DNA of 64,000 nucleotides from an uncultured Lachnospiraceae bacterium. Its GTDB lineage: Bacteria > Bacillota > Clostridia > Lachnospirales > Lachnospiraceae. Shown here one piece after another: positions 35,182 through 44,350 of the stretch. Each line of letters opens with the position of its first letter. Position 1 is the stretch's first letter. Location of the stretch: positions 1 to 64,000 of the forward strand of contig CALWBQ010000047.1 of assembly GCA_944376125.1 (NCBI GenBank), given 5' to 3'. The position numbers and the translations under genes were made by a program. The notes under the pieces were generated by a model. That model searched no databases. It was not told where the DNA came from and saw only the letters and a list, made by a program, of their open reading frames with translations.

Positions 35182-36743
35182 TCTGTTTCCCCTCTTATCT
35201 TCAGGATCTTTTTCTTCAGGTCTGCGGCGGCCTGCTGTATGTCTTTCTGCCCAAAAATTCCGGACACAACTGCCGCCCCGGCAATCCCGCTCCCTTCCAA
35301 AAGGTCTGCGTTCTCCGCCGTAATCCCCCCGATGGCCACAACCGGGATCTCCACCGATCCGCAGATTCTCTTCAGTGTATCGTAATCCATAGCCTTGGCA
35401 TCGGCCTTTGTCCTGGAGCCAAATACTGCGCCGCTTCCCACATAGTCAGCCCCAGCCGCCTGAGCCGCCCTGGCCTGCTCTTCTGTCTTTGCCGTTACAC
35501 CGAGAATTTTTTCTGTCCCTAGGACTTTTCTCGCCTCTGCCGCAGGCATATCCTCCTGCCCCACATGAAGCCCGTCTGCCCCGCAAAGAACTGCAACTTC
35601 CAGATCATCATCAATGATCAGCGGCACCTGAAAGCGGCTGGTCAATTCTCTGACAAGCCTTGCCTCTTTTAAAAACTCTTCTCTCGGCAGATCCTTCTCC
35701 CTGAGCTGAACCATTGTCACCCCGCCTCGGACCGCCGCCTCAATTCCGGCCGCAAACTCCTCCAGGTTCCTGGAATAACGGCGGTCCGTCACCGCATACA
35801 GGCAGAGAGCTCTGGAAATCCTGGCTTTTCTCTCTTCCCACCTGTTCAAAACTTGGGCTCTTTCTCTCACTGTCTGATCTGTCAAAAATCCTGCAGCATC
35901 GATCAGGCGCATTGGAAAACTCCCAATGCCGTCACTCCTAGCCTCACACTGACTGTATGCCAGCTCGCCGCAGGCGCCGAAAGCACAGACCGCCCAGGCT
36001 GCAGCGCCCAGGTAATCTGGGCTGCCTCCTTTTGCCGCCCCTGCCGCAGTCCCCAACACAGCTCCCAGAAATCCGTCCAGCATACAGCCGCTCCCTGTCG
36101 TCTTTGCCATCCAGGGGTGGCCGTTTCTGATATAATAGGTCCTCCTGCTGTCTGTCACAATGTCCGTCTCTCCAGTCTGAACCACAATGCAGCCGCAGAG
36201 GCCCGCCAATTCTTCCGCAATGGCCGCCTTTTTGCCTGCATTATCCCGGCCGGCAGTGTCCTCTTCCCTGGCATCTATCCCGCAGGGCTCTGCACTCTTT
36301 TGTCCTCCTTTCTGCCCTCTTAGAGCCTCCAAAACAGTTCGTATTTCGGATCCGTTTCCTCTTATAAGAGTCACAGGGACGCCCCGCAGAATCTGAAGAG
36401 CCGCCTCTCTTCGGAATCTGGAGGCTCCTACTCCCACCGGGTCAAAAATGACCGGGTGGGACAGACGGACTGCCTCCGCTCCCGCCTTTGCCATTGCCGG
36501 AATCACCCGCTCATCCAGAGTTCCGATATTGATCACAAGGCTGCTGCAGGCTGCCTCCACATCCTCCGCCTCATACAGCCCTGTTGCCATAATGGGGGAT
36601 CCCCCGGCCGCCAAAATCACATTGGCTACATTCTGAGCAGTCACGTAGTTGGTCATGCAGTGGACTCTCGGCCTTAAAGCCCTCGTTTTTTCCATCCACT
36701 GGGCCTGAAAAAGCTGTACGCTCCCCTCTTCTCTCCCTTCCAT
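35178..36743 (-). CDS. thiM-thiE: ThiM-ThiE fusion: hydroxyethylthiazole kinase and thiamine-phosphate synthase
   Basis: A 521-aa fused enzyme. Residues 1 to about 290 are ThiM (VHCMTNYVTAQNVANVILAAGGSPIM, HPVIFDPVGVGAS, and the anion-hole motif TGSGCMLDG). Residues about 312-521 are ThiE (LYAVTDRRYSRN, TMVQLREKDLPREEFL, LIIDDDLEVAVLCGADGLHVGQEDMP, VGSGAVFGSRTKADA, PVVAIGGI). One protein would phosphorylate salvaged thiazole and join it to HMP-PP. Yeast THI6 has the same two activities in opposite order. ThiM contains an extra Lys/Glu/Gly-rich insert near residues 140-170. GAGGAGG precedes the ATG. The frame is intact throughout, so this is not an assembly joint. Confidence 0.93.
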   Translation of the reverse strand: MEGREEGSVQLFQAQWMEKTRALRPRVHCMTNYVTAQNVANVILAAGGSPIMATGLYEAEDVEAACSSLVINIGTLDERVIPAMAKAGAEAVRLSHPVIFDPVGVGASRFRREAALQILRGVPVTLIRGNGSEIRTVLEALRGQKGGQKSAEPCGIDAREEDTAGRDNAGKKAAIAEELAGLCGCIVVQTGETDIVTDSRRTYYIRNGHPWMAKTTGSGCMLDGFLGAVLGTAAGAAKGGSPDYLGAAAWAVCAFGACGELAYSQCEARSDGIGSFPMRLIDAAGFLTDQTVRERAQVLNRWEERKARISRALCLYAVTDRRYSRNLEEFAAGIEAAVRGGVTMVQLREKDLPREEFLKEARLVRELTSRFQVPLIIDDDLEVAVLCGADGLHVGQEDMPAAEARKVLGTEKILGVTAKTEEQARAAQAAGADYVGSGAVFGSRTKADAKAMDYDTLKRICGSVEIPVVAIGGITAENADLLEGSGIAGAAVVSGIFGQKDIQQAAADLKKKILKIRGETE

Positions 36744-36755
36744 CTGCGGCCTCCT

Positions 36756-37268
36756 CTACTGCTCAGCCGCCAAAATGTGGCTCAGGTACTGGAAGGCTCC
36801 GGATTTTTCCAGAGCTCCTACCAAAATTACAGCGATAACCGTCCCGCAGGCCGTGCTCATCAGGAAAGGAACTACATAGGCAAAGAGAGCTGCCTCTTTT
36901 CCCATCAGCAAAACGGCTACCGGACAGCAGAGAATTCCTCCCAGGATTCCGGTTCCAAAGACCTCACCGAAGTAGGCAGCGGCTTTCTTTCCAGTTTTCT
37001 GGTACAGCCATCCGCACAGGAATGCCCCCACCATGCTCCCAGGAAATGCAAGGAGGCTTCCAGTGCCTATCAGATTTCTCACCAGAGATGTACAAAAGGC
37101 CATTGCCACACCGTAACCAGGCCCCAGAAAAATCCCTGCAATTACATTGCATAGGTGCTGGATCGGAAAGCATTTGGATGCCCCGATAGGGATCGCAAAG
37201 CCAGACATCGCCACCGCCACTGCTGCCAACATTCCGCTTACTGCTAATTTTTTTACATTGATATTCAT
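36756..37268 (-). CDS. thiW: Thiazole-specific ECF transporter S component ThiW
   Basis: A 170-aa membrane protein with about five or six helices. KLAVSGMLAAVAVAMSGFAIPIGASKCFPIQHLCNVIAGIFLGPGYG matches ThiW. With a shared energising module (EcfA/T, not in the window) it would import the hydroxyethylthiazole moiety, which the downstream kinase domain then phosphorylates. GGAGGAGACAGAT precedes the ATG; it is 48 bases downstream of thiC. Confidence 0.92.
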   Translation of the reverse strand: MNINVKKLAVSGMLAAVAVAMSGFAIPIGASKCFPIQHLCNVIAGIFLGPGYGVAMAFCTSLVRNLIGTGSLLAFPGSMVGAFLCGWLYQKTGKKAAAYFGEVFGTGILGGILCCPVAVLLMGKEAALFAYVVPFLMSTACGTVIAVILVGALEKSGAFQYLSHILAAEQ

Positions 37269-37316
37269 ATCTGTCTCCTCCTGTCGTCTGATATCTCTTA
37301 TTCTGTTTCTGTCGGA

Positions 37317-38624
37317 TCACTCATCATAAATGCTGACAATCTCCCCGTCCAAGATCCGGTTCATATTTTTAACAGCACAGAAATTGCCGCACATGGAACA
37401 GGTGTCCTCCTTCTCCGGCTTCGCCGATGCCCGGTAAGCCCTCGCCTTCTCCGGATCAATAGCCAGTTCAAACATCCTCTCCCAATCCAATTTTTTCCTT
37501 GCAAGGCTCATCTCGCGGTCCCAATCGGCCGCTCCCCGAATCCCTTTCGCAATATCTGCCGCGTGGGCCGCAATTCGGGATGCAATGATCCCTTCCTTTA
37601 CATCGTTCCGGTCCGGCAGCCTCAAATGCTCCGCCGGCGTCACATAGCAGAGAAAGGCTGCCCCAGATGCCGCGGCAATCGCCCCTCCGATCGCCGCCGT
37701 AATGTGGTCGTACCCCGGAGCAATATCTGTAACAAGGGGCCCAAGCACGTAAAACGGAGCACCCTTGCAGATCGTCTGCTGGATCTCCATATTGGCTTTT
37801 ATCTGGTTTAAAGGCATGTGGCCCGGCCCCTCTACCATGACCTGAACATTTTTCTCCCAGGCTCTCCGGGTCAGCTCGCCCAGCGTCACCAGCTCCTCAA
37901 TCTGGGAAATATCGGAGGCGTCTGCGATACATCCCGGTCTGCAGGCATCCCCCAGGCTCATGGTCACATCATACTCCTGGCAGATATCCAAAATCTCATC
38001 GTAATACTCATAAAAAGGATTTTCGCATCCTGTCATCTCCATCCAGGCAAACATAATAGAGCCGCCTCTGGAGACAATATTGGTCAGACGTTTGGCTTCT
38101 TTAAAGCGCTTGGCTGTCTGCCGGTTGATTCCCACATGGATGGTCATAAAGTCCACACCATCCTCCGCGTGCATCCGCACAATATCGATCCACTCCCTGG
38201 AGGTAATCTCCTTTAACGCCTTATGGTAATAGACTACCGCATCGTAAATTGGAACAGTCCCAATGATGGCCGGGCACTCTGCCGTCAGTTTCTTCCGGAA
38301 CTTTCTGGTATCTCCAAAAGAACTGAGATCCATTATAGACTCTGCCCCCATAGCCACAGCATCGTTTACCTTCTGAAGCTCCAGATCCAGATCTTTGCAG
38401 TCCCTGGATGTCCCCAGGTTAACATTGATTTTCGTTTTCAGCATAGAACCGATGCCGCTGGGTTCCAAACATTTGTGGAGGCGGTTCGCTGGAATAATAG
38501 CTTTTCCCTCTGCAACCAGCTTCATCAGCTTCTTCTCATCCATTCCCTCCTTCCGGGCAACTTTCTTCAGTTCTTCTGTCACGATTTTCTTTCTCGCGGC
38601 ATCCATCTGCGTAGTGTACTCCAT
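37317..38624 (-). CDS. thiC: Phosphomethylpyrimidine synthase ThiC
   Basis: A 435-aa radical SAM enzyme turning AIR into HMP-P. Core segments [47 protein letters not shown] and [16 protein letters not shown] match ThiC. The [4Fe-4S] cluster motif CSMCGNFC lies near the C terminus. The ATG at 38624 follows GGAGAGAGG; a longer frame to 38735 would run into the terminator region. First gene of the thi operon under the TPP riboswitch. Confidence 0.96.
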   Translation of the reverse strand: MEYTTQMDAARKKIVTEELKKVARKEGMDEKKLMKLVAEGKAIIPANRLHKCLEPSGIGSMLKTKINVNLGTSRDCKDLDLELQKVNDAVAMGAESIMDLSSFGDTRKFRKKLTAECPAIIGTVPIYDAVVYYHKALKEITSREWIDIVRMHAEDGVDFMTIHVGINRQTAKRFKEAKRLTNIVSRGGSIMFAWMEMTGCENPFYEYYDEILDICQEYDVTMSLGDACRPGCIADASDISQIEELVTLGELTRRAWEKNVQVMVEGPGHMPLNQIKANMEIQQTICKGAPFYVLGPLVTDIAPGYDHITAAIGGAIAAASGAAFLCYVTPAEHLRLPDRNDVKEGIIASRIAAHAADIAKGIRGAADWDREMSLARKKLDWERMFELAIDPEKARAYRASAKPEKEDTCSMCGNFCAVKNMNRILDGEIVSIYDE

Positions 38625-38750
38625 ATCCTCTCTCCTTTTTTGCGTAGTCAGGCATATTCTTTTCCGGCTCAGCGCCATCGCTGTGCCGGGACAGCCTCTG
38701 TGATCTCTGCACATTGTTGATTGTTCTGGGAACAAAATTCCCTAAAATGC

Positions 38751-38783
38751 AAAAAGCGCCCGCCCCTATGCAGGGACGGACGC
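38751..38783 (-). terminator. Expression-platform terminator of the TPP riboswitch
   Basis: GCGtCCGtCCC pairs with GGGgCGGgCGC and a TTTTT tract follows on the minus strand. It lies between the aptamer and thiC, as expected for transcription attenuation. Confidence 0.85.
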
Positions 38784-38817
38784 AAATCTGGAATCACAAG
38801 CAATTCCATAACAATCA

Positions 38818-38905
38818 TATCTCTCCCTACGTTGGCATTACCCAAATCAGGTTCAAAAGGTCGAAGTTCGATTACTTCCTCTCAGCCTGCCATACAAGCT
38901 CCCTA
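38818..38905 (-). promoter_or_regulatory. TPP riboswitch (THI element)
   Basis: On the minus strand the conserved pieces appear in order: CTGAGAGGAAG (38875-38885), ACCTGAT, GGGTAATGCC and CGTAGGGA (38824-38852). It precedes thiC and should stop thi-operon transcription when thiamine pyrophosphate is abundant. Confidence 0.95.
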
Positions 38906-38934
38906 TCTATTCAGTTTCAGTCGTTTCTGATCCG

Positions 38935-40476
38935 TTATTTCACTAACAGTGACTTTCCTGTCATTTCCTTAGGCTGCTCCAGCCCCATCAGCTCAATAAG
39001 AGTGGGGGCGATATCTGCCAGGCAGCCACCCTCCCGCAGCTTATAGGATGGGTCAGCATTTACCAGAATAAAGGGCACCGGGTTCGTGGTGTGAGCCGTC
39101 CAAGGCTCCCCTGTCTTGTAGTCCACCAGCTGCTCTGCATTGCCGTGATCTGCGCAGATGAACATAACCCCGTCCACTTCCTTGATAGCTTCCACCGCTC
39201 TTCCTACGCACGCATCTACGGTCTCGATAGCCTTGATTGCCGCAGACTCCACGCCAGTGTGACCGACCATATCCGGATTTGCAAAGTTGATAATGATCAC
39301 ATCATACTTGCCGGATTTAATCGCCTCCACCAGCTTATCGCAGACCTCCGGAGCACTCATCTCCGGCTTCAGGTCGTAGGTTGGAACATCCTTGGGGGAG
39401 TTTACCAGGATACGGGTCTCACCCTCATTGGGCTCCTCCACACCGCCGTTGAAGAAGAAGGTGACATGGGCATACTTCTCCGTCTCTGCGATTCTTGCCT
39501 GAGTCATATGATGAGCTGCCAGAAATTCGCCGAAAGTATTGGTGATCTCCTCCTTATGGAATGCCACCAGCTTGTTTGGAATGGTCTCATCGTAATCGGT
39601 AAAGCAGACGTAAACCACATCCGGTCTCTTGCCCCTCTCAAATCCGGTGAAATCATCATCGCAGAACGCTCTGGTCAGCTCTCTTGCCCGATCCGGACGG
39701 AAATTGTAGAAAATGATAGAATCGTGATCCTTGATCGTAGCTACAGGAGCTCCGTTCTCCATAACAACTGTAGGCATCACGAACTCATCGTATTTCTCTT
39801 TGTCATAGGAAGCCTGAATCCCCTCTGTGGCACTGTCAGCCGGAACTCCCTCCCCTTTGGTCAGGGCATCGTAAGCCAGCTTGACGCGGTCCCAGTTCTT
39901 ATCACGGTCCATAGCGTAGTAACGCCCAGCCACGGTGGCCACCTTGCCTACGCCGATCTCTTTCATCTTTGCTTCCAACTGCTCTACAAACTCTTTTCCG
40001 GAAGAAGGCGGAGTGTCACGGCCGTCTAAAAAGCAGTGAACATAGACCTTCTTCAGGCCCTCTCTCTTTGCCATCTCCAAGAGTCCGTAAATATGGGTAA
40101 TATGGCTGTGAACACCGCCATCGGAAACCAGACCGTACAGATGAAGAGAAGAATCATACTTCCTGCAGTTTTCTGCCGCTGCCTTAAACGCTGGATTCTG
40201 GAAGAAATCCCCGTCCTGGATTGACTTTGTGATACGGGTCAGCTCCTGGTAAACAATTCGGCCAGCGCCCATATTCAAATGGCCGACTTCTGAGTTGCCC
40301 ATCTGCCCCTCCGGAAGGCCCACTGCCATACCGCTGGCGTTTCCTTTTACAAATGGATATTTTGCCATCAGCTCATCCATAACCGGTGTCTTTGCTTCAC
40401 ACACTGCATTGTGCTCGCAGTTATCATTTAAGCCATACCCGTCCAGAATCATCAATACTGTTGGTCTTTTGCTCAT
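38935..40476 (-). CDS. gpmI: 2,3-bisphosphoglycerate-independent phosphoglycerate mutase
   Basis: A 513-aa Mn-dependent glycolytic enzyme interconverting 3- and 2-phosphoglycerate. The phosphoserine motif NSEVGHLNMGAGR is near residue 60 and metal-binding motifs LDGYGLN (N terminus) and FICADHGNAEQL (near 440) are present. The ATG at 40476 follows AAGGAG; the frame extends a further nine codons without a site. Monocistronic, with its own promoter. Confidence 0.97.
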   Translation of the reverse strand: MSKRPTVLMILDGYGLNDNCEHNAVCEAKTPVMDELMAKYPFVKGNASGMAVGLPEGQMGNSEVGHLNMGAGRIVYQELTRITKSIQDGDFFQNPAFKAAAENCRKYDSSLHLYGLVSDGGVHSHITHIYGLLEMAKREGLKKVYVHCFLDGRDTPPSSGKEFVEQLEAKMKEIGVGKVATVAGRYYAMDRDKNWDRVKLAYDALTKGEGVPADSATEGIQASYDKEKYDEFVMPTVVMENGAPVATIKDHDSIIFYNFRPDRARELTRAFCDDDFTGFERGKRPDVVYVCFTDYDETIPNKLVAFHKEEITNTFGEFLAAHHMTQARIAETEKYAHVTFFFNGGVEEPNEGETRILVNSPKDVPTYDLKPEMSAPEVCDKLVEAIKSGKYDVIIINFANPDMVGHTGVESAAIKAIETVDACVGRAVEAIKEVDGVMFICADHGNAEQLVDYKTGEPWTAHTTNPVPFILVNADPSYKLREGGCLADIAPTLIELMGLEQPKEMTGKSLLVK

Positions 40477-40517
40477 TTCTATAATCTCCTTTCGAACTAA
40501 CAAGCTCTTTGGAAAGT

Positions 40518-40546
40518 ATTGTACCTTATTGTTAAATAGTTGGCAA
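40518..40546 (-). promoter_or_regulatory. Sigma-A promoter of gpmI
   Basis: TTGCCA, 17-bp spacer, TACAAT on the minus strand, 42 bases upstream of gpmI. Confidence 0.7.
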
Positions 40547-40583
40547 GTCCTTTTTCAGCAGCGGCAGCTATCCCCGTCAGAAA

Positions 40584-40617
40584 AGGCGGCACATTCTCGT
40601 GGAAGAACATGCCGCCT
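40584..40617 (-). terminator. Terminator of the TrpB2 gene
   Basis: AGGCGGCA / TGCCGCCT stem, followed by TTTTC on the minus strand, eight bases after the stop codon. Confidence 0.7.
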
Positions 40618-40624
40618 GATTTTT

Positions 40625-42001
40625 CTAGCGTTCCGGCACTGCGGGAAGTCCCTGGAACCCCTTCTCCAGATCTTCATCTGTAGGAATATAATCCGTCATT
40701 TCGCCATTGTTGAATTTTTCATAAGCATACATATCGAAGTAGCCGGTTCCCGTCAGACCAAATACAATCGTCTTTTCCTCCCCAGTCTCTTTGCACTTTA
40801 ATGCCTCATCGATGGCCACTTTGATTGCATGGCTGCTCTCCGGTGCCGGAAGGATGCCCTCCACTCTTGCAAACTTTTCTGCCGCTTCAAATACAGCGGT
40901 CTGCTCCACCGATACAGCTTCCATAAGCCCGTCATGGTACAGTTGGGAAAGGATCGAACTCATGCCGTGATAGCGCAGGCCGCCCGCATGGTTGGCAGAT
41001 GGAATAAAGCCGCTTCCCAGGGTATACATCTTAGCCAGCGGGCAAACCATCCCGGTATCGCAGTAATCATAGGCGAATTTTCCGCGGGTAAAGCTGGGGC
41101 AGGATGCCGGCTCTACTGCGATAAAACGGTAGTCCTTCTCTCCTCTCAGTTTTTCGCCCATAAATGGGGAGATCAGGCCTCCCAGGTTGGAGCCGCCGCC
41201 GGCACAGCCGATAATGATGTCCGGCACAATATCATATTTGTCCAAAGCCGTCTTTGTCTCCAGTCCAATTACCGTCTGATGGAGAAGCACCTGGTTCAGA
41301 ACGCTCCCCAAAACATAGCGGTAGCCCTCCTGGTGAGTTGCCGCCTCTACTGCCTCTGAGATGGCGCAGCCCAGGCTTCCATTTGTGCCGGGATGCTCTG
41401 CCAGGATCTTGCGGCCCACCTCCGTGGTCATGGACGGGGACGGGGTCACCGAAGCGCCGTATGTCCTCATCACCTCGCGGCGGAACGGCTTCTGCTCATA
41501 AGAGCATTTTACCATGTAAACCTGGCAGTCCAAGCCCAGGTAGGCACAGGCCATAGCCAGCGCAGTGCCCCACTGGCCAGCTCCGGTCTCTGTAGTAACA
41601 CCCTTTAAGCCCTGCTTCTTCGCATAATACGCCTGGGCGATGGCGGAGTTCAGCTTGTGGCTGCCGCTGGTATTGTTGCCCTCGAATTTATAGTAGATCT
41701 TTGCCGGAGTCTGCAGCTTCTCCTCCAGGCAGTACGCCCGCACCAGGGGTGAGGGGCGGTACATCTTGTAGAAATTGCGGATATCATCTGGGATATCGAT
41801 ATAAGGTGTCGTATCGTCCAGTTCCTGTTTAATCAGTTCATCACAGAATACCGGCCGCAGGTCGTCGTAGGTCATAGGCTCAAATGTCGCCGGATTTAAC
41901 AGGGGGGCTGGCTTGTTCTTCATATCCGCCCGGACATTGTACCACTGTTTCGGCATCTCGCTCTCTTCCAGGTAGATTTTGTAAGGAATTTCTTTGCTCA
42001 T
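40625..42001 (-). CDS. TrpB2-type tryptophan synthase beta-like enzyme
   Basis: A 458-aa PLP enzyme. The PLP lysine is in NTSGSHKLNSA near residue 115 and the phosphate-binding loop in GCAGGGSNLGG near 245. Length and the N-terminal extension (residues 1-60) put it in the TrpB2 group, which makes tryptophan from serine plus free indole and usually lacks a TrpA partner. No trpA is adjacent. Its leader is a T-box with a UGG specifier, so tryptophan limitation should raise expression. AAAGGAG precedes the ATG. Confidence 0.93.
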   Translation of the reverse strand: MSKEIPYKIYLEESEMPKQWYNVRADMKNKPAPLLNPATFEPMTYDDLRPVFCDELIKQELDDTTPYIDIPDDIRNFYKMYRPSPLVRAYCLEEKLQTPAKIYYKFEGNNTSGSHKLNSAIAQAYYAKKQGLKGVTTETGAGQWGTALAMACAYLGLDCQVYMVKCSYEQKPFRREVMRTYGASVTPSPSMTTEVGRKILAEHPGTNGSLGCAISEAVEAATHQEGYRYVLGSVLNQVLLHQTVIGLETKTALDKYDIVPDIIIGCAGGGSNLGGLISPFMGEKLRGEKDYRFIAVEPASCPSFTRGKFAYDYCDTGMVCPLAKMYTLGSGFIPSANHAGGLRYHGMSSILSQLYHDGLMEAVSVEQTAVFEAAEKFARVEGILPAPESSHAIKVAIDEALKCKETGEEKTIVFGLTGTGYFDMYAYEKFNNGEMTDYIPTDEDLEKGFQGLPAVPER

Positions 42002-42064
42002 GATAGTTCTCCTTTCTGATTTCCATTGAAAGATTTTTGGGAACGGTCATGGATCTTTCGCAAT

Positions 42065-42391
42065 AAAAAAAGCCCCGTCCCCTCGTCTAAAACTCTAAGG
42101 GACAAGAGCATCTACTCCTGCGGTGCCACCCTGATTGACAGATTTCTCTGCCCACTCTACGCATACTTCCATATGCTGAACCTTGGTAACGAAGCATCCT
42201 CCTCCGTCTCGCCTACTGGCACTGTCCCCGATCCCTCTCCCGAAGGATCCTGACACTGCGTTCTGCTCGCCCTCCGAAGCCCATTCAGCCAAGCTATCCG
42301 CACTGCAATCCCACCGCCTGCAGTTCTCTGCGCCGTCATCACCTGTCTTACTTGCTCTTCTTCAACGGTTTTATTTACTGACTTATTTATA
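42065..42391 (-). promoter_or_regulatory. T-box leader of the TrpB2 gene (tryptophan specifier)
   Basis: The universal T-box sequence AGGGTGGCACCGC lies at 42120-42132 (minus). The terminator GTCCC...GGGGAC plus T run is at 42065-42103. In stem I, GAA followed by TGG (42281-42286) fits the usual GAA-codon layout of the specifier loop, giving UGG for tRNA-Trp. Confidence 0.9.
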
Positions 42392-42414
42392 TCACAACTG
42401 TGTTTTTCTGTCAA
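42386..42414 (-). promoter_or_regulatory. Sigma-A promoter of the T-box leader
   Basis: Perfect TTGACA, 17-bp spacer, TATAAA on the minus strand. Confidence 0.85.
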
Positions 42415-42539
42415 CATTTTTTAAAATTGCCAATGATCAAACTGTTATCAAAAGATCCCAGCCCATCCTTCTATTTCAGGATGGAGCCAGGATCTCCGCA
42501 TCAGATCATCGACCTGCCTTCCCTCATGCGGAAGCAGCG

Positions 42540-43841
42540 TTACAGCAGTCCTGCCATCTGGGGAAGTCCCAGGCTGATGACCGGCACATATGTGACCAGA
42601 AGAAGGCCGATCAGGATTGCCACATAGTACATCAGCATGTACGGCATGACTTTTGCCAGGCTGCTGTGCCCGACCTTGATCGCCACGAACAATGTATTTC
42701 CGACAGGCGGCGTGATGTTTCCAATGCACAGGTTGTACACCAGGATCAGACCGAACTGCACCGGATCCATTCCAAAGGTCTTGACAACCGGGAGGAACAG
42801 AGGGGTGAAAATCAGGATCGCTGGGGTGACATCCATAAAGGTGCCTGCGATCAGCAGAATCACATTCATAATCAGAAGGATGATCACTGGATTCTGGGTC
42901 AGCCCCAGGAGTGCCTCAGAGATCGCCTGGGGAATCTGGGTAAAGGACATTACCCATCCCAAAATATTGGAAACACCGATGAGGAATACTACCATGCCGC
43001 TCATCTTTGCACTCTCCACTACAATGTTCCACAGAGATTTTAATGTAATATTGCGGTAGCAGATTCCCAGAATCAGAGCGTAGACTACAGCGATGGCGGA
43101 ACCTTCTGTCGCTGTAAAAATGCCGGCGATAATGCCGCCGATTACCACAACGATCAGGGACAATGCGGGAATTGCTCTCAATGTGCAGACCCACAGGTTC
43201 TTCCAGTCAAACTTTCCGGGAAGCCCCTTATAGCCCTTCTTCTTTGCAATAATAATGGAAACCGCCATACAGCAGATTGCCCAGATAATCCCCGGCACAT
43301 AGCCTGCCATAAACAATGCCGCTACCGATGTCCCGCCGGCTGCCAGGGAGTACGTGATCAGGGCATTGGACGGCGGAATCAGAAGGCCGGACGGCGCGGA
43401 TGCTCCGTTCGTGGCAGCACACAGGGCCTTATCATATCCCTGCTCCTCCTCACCTTTTTCCACCATGCTCCCCACTGCTGCTGCAGCTGCGGATGCGGAT
43501 CCGGATATCGCTCCAAACAGGGCGTTGGCTCCTACATTGGTCACCAGAAGGGCTCCCGGCATCTTGCCCAAAATCGCCATAACAAAATCTACCAGCCGCT
43601 TTGCGATGCCGCCCTGGTTCATCAGATTTCCAGCCAGAATAAAGAATGGGATGGCCGTCAGGCTGAATTTGCTCATACCTACAAAGATTCTCTGAGCACC
43701 TGTCACAACTGAGACATCCAGAGGAACCGTCTGCAGAATGCAGATCAGCGATGAAATCCCGATGGCATAGGAGATAGGGACGCCGATGACCAGGAGAACT
43801 GCCAGGATTACGATAATGATCAATAATGATTGGATTGCCAT
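42540..43841 (-). CDS. TRAP transporter large permease (DctM)
   Basis: A 433-aa membrane protein with about 12 hydrophobic segments. Family marks are GVPISYAIGISSL, IPFFILAGNLMNQGGIAKRLVDF, GSASAAAAAVGSMVEKG and MDVTPAILIFTPLFLPV. It forms the Na+-driven channel of a TRAP importer with the small permease (3-base gap) and the binding protein. Context (uxuA and an SDR oxidoreductase) suggests a hexuronate or aldonate as substrate. Last gene of the cluster. Confidence 0.94.
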   Translation of the reverse strand: MAIQSLLIIIVILAVLLVIGVPISYAIGISSLICILQTVPLDVSVVTGAQRIFVGMSKFSLTAIPFFILAGNLMNQGGIAKRLVDFVMAILGKMPGALLVTNVGANALFGAISGSASAAAAAVGSMVEKGEEEQGYDKALCAATNGASAPSGLLIPPSNALITYSLAAGGTSVAALFMAGYVPGIIWAICCMAVSIIIAKKKGYKGLPGKFDWKNLWVCTLRAIPALSLIVVVIGGIIAGIFTATEGSAIAVVYALILGICYRNITLKSLWNIVVESAKMSGMVVFLIGVSNILGWVMSFTQIPQAISEALLGLTQNPVIILLIMNVILLIAGTFMDVTPAILIFTPLFLPVVKTFGMDPVQFGLILVYNLCIGNITPPVGNTLFVAIKVGHSSLAKVMPYMLMYYVAILIGLLLVTYVPVISLGLPQMAGLL

Positions 43842-43844
43842 ACT

Positions 43845-44333
43845 TTACGCCTCCTCCTTTGCTTCAAAATTCCCTTTGCTGATATCTGCAATGTTCAGCA
43901 GTGTATAGATCATATTGAGCACACCGCACAGCGGGAGGACTACATAAAACACGCCGACAGCAACGCTCATCGAAGAGGTCATCTGGCCCATAGCCAATTT
44001 TGTGATCTCAATTCCTCCATATACTAGAATAACGGCAGAGAAGGCAAATGCGATCAGTTCGCCGAAGACCGCCAGAGCTTTCTGAGCTCCCTTTCCCATT
44101 CTCTCCACAATGACAGGAATGTTCATATGGCCCCTCTCGCCTGTGATCAGAGAAGCGCCGAACAGGCTGGCCCAGGCAAACAGGTAAGAAACTAGTTCCT
44201 CAGACCAGGATGAAGGGTCTTTCAAAATATAGCGGGTAAATACCTGCCAGCAGGTCAGAAGGACCATGGCAATTAAGCTGATGCCTGCCAGGACATTCAG
44301 CACCTTATTCAATACATTTCTTAATGCTTTCAT
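43845..44333 (-). CDS. TRAP transporter small permease (DctQ)
   Basis: A 162-aa protein with four membrane helices (about 15-35, 50-65, 90-110, 125-150), including the family segments MVLLTCWQVFTRYILKDPSSWSEELVSYLFAWASLFGAS. It binds the large permease. A ribosome site (GGGGGGATGAGAAGAG) precedes the ATG. It sits between the binding protein and DctM genes. Confidence 0.92.
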   Translation of the reverse strand: MKALRNVLNKVLNVLAGISLIAMVLLTCWQVFTRYILKDPSSWSEELVSYLFAWASLFGASLITGERGHMNIPVIVERMGKGAQKALAVFGELIAFAFSAVILVYGGIEITKLAMGQMTSSMSVAVGVFYVVLPLCGVLNMIYTLLNIADISKGNFEAKEEA

Positions 44334-44350
44334 CTCTTCTCATCCCCCCT

